Assembly: GCA_015064255.1 (NCBI GenBank)
Contig: SVSP01000021.1
Coordinates: 1-45,987, forward strand
Source: Oscillospiraceae bacterium
GTDB taxonomy: Bacteria; Bacillota; Clostridia; Oscillospirales; CAG-272
Reading direction: 5' to 3'
Length of the DNA: 45,987 nucleotides
Part shown: in pieces, positions 43,624 to 45,987 of the stretch
How positions within the stretch are numbered: the first letter of the stretch is position 1
How the letters are laid out: every line of letters starts with the position of its first letter
Made by a program: the position numbers and the translations under genes
Notes under the pieces: generated by a model
Databases searched by the model: none
What the model was told of the DNA's origin: nothing
Seen by the model: the letters and a program-made list of their open reading frames with translations, nothing else

Positions 43624-43660
43624 TGAAAAGCACCTCCAAGCTAATGCTGATATGGAAAAT

Positions 43661-43689
43661 AAAAAAGTGCGGAAGATAACTCTCCGCAC
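43661..43689 (-). terminator. Attenuator hairpin in the infC leader
   Basis: On the minus strand, GTGCGGA and TCCGCAC (43689-43683 and 43673-43667) form a 7-bp stem followed by TTTTTT (43666-43661), 37 bases before the infC start. It is an intrinsic terminator inside the leader, as in L20-controlled leaders of Firmicutes. The leader also contains a GAGCG-type hairpin near 43780-43797. Confidence 0.8.
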
Positions 43690-43813
43690 GGAATACGTAA
43701 ACACAGATAGGCCGGTCGAAAGACATAACCGTATCATGATTACAATAATCTTAACCCGACAGATAAAGACCTGCAGGTGAGAGCGGAGCGCTCTTCTTCT
43801 TTGTTACCTGAGC

Positions 43814-43842
43814 ATTGTACCACACAAAATACACTTTGTCAA
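43814..43842 (-). promoter_or_regulatory. Promoter of infC-rpmI-rplT
   Basis: On the minus strand, TTGACA (43842-43837), 17-base spacer, TACAAT (43819-43814). It gives a leader of about 180 bases before infC. Confidence 0.9.
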
Positions 43843-43870
43843 GAGGTTTTTACAAATTTTTTTGTATTTT

Positions 43871-44644
43871 TCAGCTTTGTTTTTTGCTTTTCATTCGGTA
43901 TTCCTGCGGAGTTATCAGATATCTGTTTTTGAAATTTCGGTTAAAGCTGCGCAGAGAGGTGTATCCGCTACTGAGAGCACACTCAAGAATTGGCAGATCG
44001 GAATCCTCAAGAAGCGAGCAGGCGTTGTTAAGACGGTACTGATTAAGATACTCAATGAAAGACATACCGGTAGATTTTTTAAAATAGCGTGAAAGATACG
44101 CATAGTCGTAGCCGATGCTTCGTGAAAGATCACCGAGAGAGCAATTTTTGTCGTAAGATTCCTCAACGAACTCAAATATTTTCGAAAGAAGATCGCTGCG
44201 TGCCATGTCCTTGGATATATACTTTGCTACGCTGTCAAACTGCGAACAGATAGAGTAGAGAACTCCTTTTTTATAAAAGCTTTTAGACTCTTCGGGAAGA
44301 TTGTCAAGCGCGTCTATGAGATAAGAGTCGGGAACGAAAAAGTTGCTTTCGGGAATATATTTTTCTCTTTTCGATGAATAAGCCTGAACAAGGACAGGCG
44401 AAAAAATACATAGCATATGACTGCTGTTTTCAGATTGAAGAGAGTGAAGTTGGTTGGGGAATATAAGAAGTGCCTCTCCTTTATGCAGAGTATATTCGTT
44501 TGTATCGACCGTTATTTTCATTTCTCCCGAAAGAACGGTTATAAACTCAAAGCAAAGGTGAAGATGGAGTGGGAAACTGAAATTTTCACGATATTCCTTT
44601 ACGAAATAATCTCCCGAACCGTGATGGCTGAATTGATAGAACAT
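43871..44644 (-). CDS. AraC-family transcription regulator
   Basis: 257 residues. An N-terminal cupin-like sugar-sensing domain (about 1-130; FPLHLHLCFEF, GEMKITVDTNEYTLHKGEALLIFP) is followed by the double helix-turn-helix at about 155-255 (LSRSIGYDYAYLSRYFKKSTG and ALSSGYTSLRSFNRNFKNRY, ending TPQEYR). It probably senses a sugar. The ATG at 44644 follows AGAGAGG by 9 bases; an in-frame extension to 44725 has no such site and would overlap the divergent promoter region. It is divergent from the xylulokinase gene, its likely target. Confidence 0.92.
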   Translation of the reverse strand: MFYQFSHHGSGDYFVKEYRENFSFPLHLHLCFEFITVLSGEMKITVDTNEYTLHKGEALLIFPNQLHSLQSENSSHMLCIFSPVLVQAYSSKREKYIPESNFFVPDSYLIDALDNLPEESKSFYKKGVLYSICSQFDSVAKYISKDMARSDLLSKIFEFVEESYDKNCSLGDLSRSIGYDYAYLSRYFKKSTGMSFIEYLNQYRLNNACSLLEDSDLPILECALSSGYTSLRSFNRNFKNRYLITPQEYRMKSKKQS

Positions 44645-44736
44645 TTTTATTGCCTCTCTATCAGTGTTTTTTGTAAAAAACAAATTTTGTCTATTAATTC
44701 TATCATATTTTGCGAGAAAAGTCAAGTTTCATTCGG

Positions 44737-44742
44737 TATAAT
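44737..44742 (+). promoter_or_regulatory. -10 box of the xylulokinase gene without good -35
   Basis: TATAAT stands 30 bases before the ATG. At 16-18 bases upstream there is no TTGACA-like box, which fits an activator-dependent promoter. Confidence 0.45.
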
Positions 44743-44772
44743 TAATACAAATAGTGTAAAAGGAGTTTGTAT

Positions 44773-45987
44773 ATGACAGGATATTATATCGGTGTTGACC
44801 TCGGGACGTCGGCTATGAAGCTTCTTCTCGTTGACGGAAACGGCAAAATACTAAATACGGTGTCAAAAAGCTATCCGCTGAGCTTTCCGAAGCCGGGATA
44901 CAGCGAACAGTCTCCCGCAGATTGGTGGAAGGCACTTACAGAGGGGCTTGATGAGCTTCTTTGTGGATTTGACAAAAAGCTCGTACGTGCGATAGGCGCG
45001 GGCGGTCAGATGCACGGGCTCGTTGTTCTCGACGAAAATGACGAGGTCATACGTCCCGCAATACTTTGGAACGACGGCAGAACTTCCCAACAAACCGATT
45101 ATCTGAATGACGTTGTGGGAAAAGAAAAGCTTCTCGAGCTTACGGGCAATATAGCATTTGCCGGATTTACAGCTCCGAAGATCCTTTGGATGAAGGAAAA
45201 CGAAAGCGAAAATTTCGCGAAAATAAATAAGATAATGCTTCCGAAGGATTATATAAATTACCGCCTTACGGGAGTTCACGCAAGTGACTACTCTGATGCG
45301 GCGGGAATGCTTCTCCTCGACTGTAAAAACAAATGCTGGTCGAAGGAAATGCTTGAAATTTGCGGCGTAAGCGAAGCACAGCTTCCAAAACTCTTCGAGA
45401 GCTATGAGGCTGTAGGTAAGCTTCTTCCCGAAATTGCCGAGATGCTCGGACTTTCGTCTGACGTAGCAGTTGTCGCGGGAGCGGGTGATAACGCGGCGGC
45501 TGCAATAGGAACGGGAACTGTGTCAGACGGCGACTGCAATATATCTCTCGGAACCTCGGGAACTGTATTTATGCCGTGTAAAGAATTTTCATCGGCGGCA
45601 GACGGAGCAATACACGCGTTCTGTCACTCAAACGGCGAATATCACCTTATGAGCTGTATACTTTCGGCGGCATCCTGCAATAAGTGGTTCTGTGAGGAGA
45701 TTCTCGGAACGTCCGATTACCGCACTGAGGAAGAAAATATAAGCGATGACGACATCGGAAACAACCACGTTTATTTTCTGCCGTATCTTATGGGTGAGCG
45801 CAGTCCGATAAACGATACGAATGCGAGAGGTGCGTTTGTCGGTATGAGAATGGATACTTCGCGCAGGGATATGCTTCTTGCGGTGCTTGAGGGAGTAGCC
45901 TTCGTGCTTAAAGAAAATATGGATATAGTAAGCGCAGCGGGCGTAAATATTACGCACAGCACGCTCTGCGGAGGAGGAGCAAAGTCA
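44773..45987 (+). CDS. xylB: Xylulokinase (FGGY family), 3' end outside window
   Basis: 405 codons are visible, about 80 percent of the usual 490-510. It phosphorylates D-xylulose for the pentose phosphate pathway. FGGY features: N-terminal phosphate loop YYIGVDLGTSAMK, GAGGQMHGLVVLD and ILWNDGRT (typical for XylB), the aspartate region AGAGDNAAAAIG near residue 240, SLGTSGTVF and YLMGERSP. The ATG follows AAAGGAG by 8 bases. Other FGGY kinases are possible, but QMHG and WNDGR favour xylulokinase. Confidence 0.9.
   Translation, partial: MTGYYIGVDLGTSAMKLLLVDGNGKILNTVSKSYPLSFPKPGYSEQSPADWWKALTEGLDELLCGFDKKLVRAIGAGGQMHGLVVLDENDEVIRPAILWNDGRTSQQTDYLNDVVGKEKLLELTGNIAFAGFTAPKILWMKENESENFAKINKIMLPKDYINYRLTGVHASDYSDAAGMLLLDCKNKCWSKEMLEICGVSEAQLPKLFESYEAVGKLLPEIAEMLGLSSDVAVVAGAGDNAAAAIGTGTVSDGDCNISLGTSGTVFMPCKEFSSAADGAIHAFCHSNGEYHLMSCILSAASCNKWFCEEILGTSDYRTEEENISDDDIGNNHVYFLPYLMGERSPINDTNARGAFVGMRMDTSRRDMLLAVLEGVAFVLKENMDIVSAAGVNITHSTLCGGGAKS

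Noticed and set aside
43624..43737. N-terminal extension of infC to an ATG
   Set aside because: It translates through the leader terminator; the ribosome binding site and family start point to the ATC.
44645..44725. N-terminal extension of the AraC regulator
   Set aside because: No ribosome binding site, and it would cover the divergent control region; the ATG at 44644 has AGAGAGG.
1..45987. Search by eye for CRISPR arrays, tRNA and rRNA genes, transposases and phage genes
   Set aside because: No spaced identical repeats, cloverleaf with CCA-like end, rRNA signature, transposase motif or phage structural gene was seen. A small RNA without strong structure could still be missed.

Overview
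The window looks like a contig from an uncultured anaerobic Clostridia-type Firmicute, probably a gut or rumen member of the Oscillospirales/Christensenellales kind. The basis is AGGAGG-like ribosome binding sites, TTGACA/TATAAT promoters with 17-base spacers, rubrerythrin-type oxygen defence, the gene order of the housekeeping block, and many carbohydrate-active enzymes. This placement is inference; there is no rRNA gene in the window. No tRNA, CRISPR array, prophage or insertion sequence was found.

Left part (1-6941): the window opens inside the 3' end of a rubrerythrin gene whose last 119 bases are repeated exactly in the next gene, a four-domain fusion of flavin reductase, two rubredoxins and rubrerythrin. 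Between them lies about 460 bases of non-coding DNA full of inverted repeats. Then come a small lipoprotein on the minus strand and two glycosidases on the plus strand (GH2 and a GH32/43-like beta-propeller enzyme).

Signalling-type operon (7047-14300): one strong promoter and one strong terminator enclose an ECF sigma factor fused to a membrane anchor and a Cys/His-bearing outer domain, a 42-residue ORF, two zinc-ribbon proteins, a membrane protein with a large outer domain, and a SpoVK/CbbX-like AAA+ ATPase with two extra Cys clusters. I do not recognise this as a named system; it is the best candidate for something undescribed. A 17-base motif stands before the small ORF and before the next gene.

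Carbohydrate region (14514-23812): an MFS transporter faces a three-gene minus-strand operon (two Asp-box propeller proteins and an SGNH hydrolase, two of them lipoproteins sharing an N-terminal domain). purC, rpsU and a cytoplasmic GH35 beta-galactosidase follow.

Housekeeping block (23889-42358, all minus): in transcription order, a TrmH-family methyltransferase, dprA, topA, trmFO, plsX, rnc, an Elp3-like radical SAM gene, smc, ftsY, rdgB, yhbY, nadD, yqeK, rsfS and leuS, with overlapping or closely spaced genes. Upstream of it is infC-rpmI-rplT, with an ATC start codon for infC and a terminator hairpin in the leader. The window ends with an AraC-type regulator divergent from a xylulokinase gene that runs off the edge.
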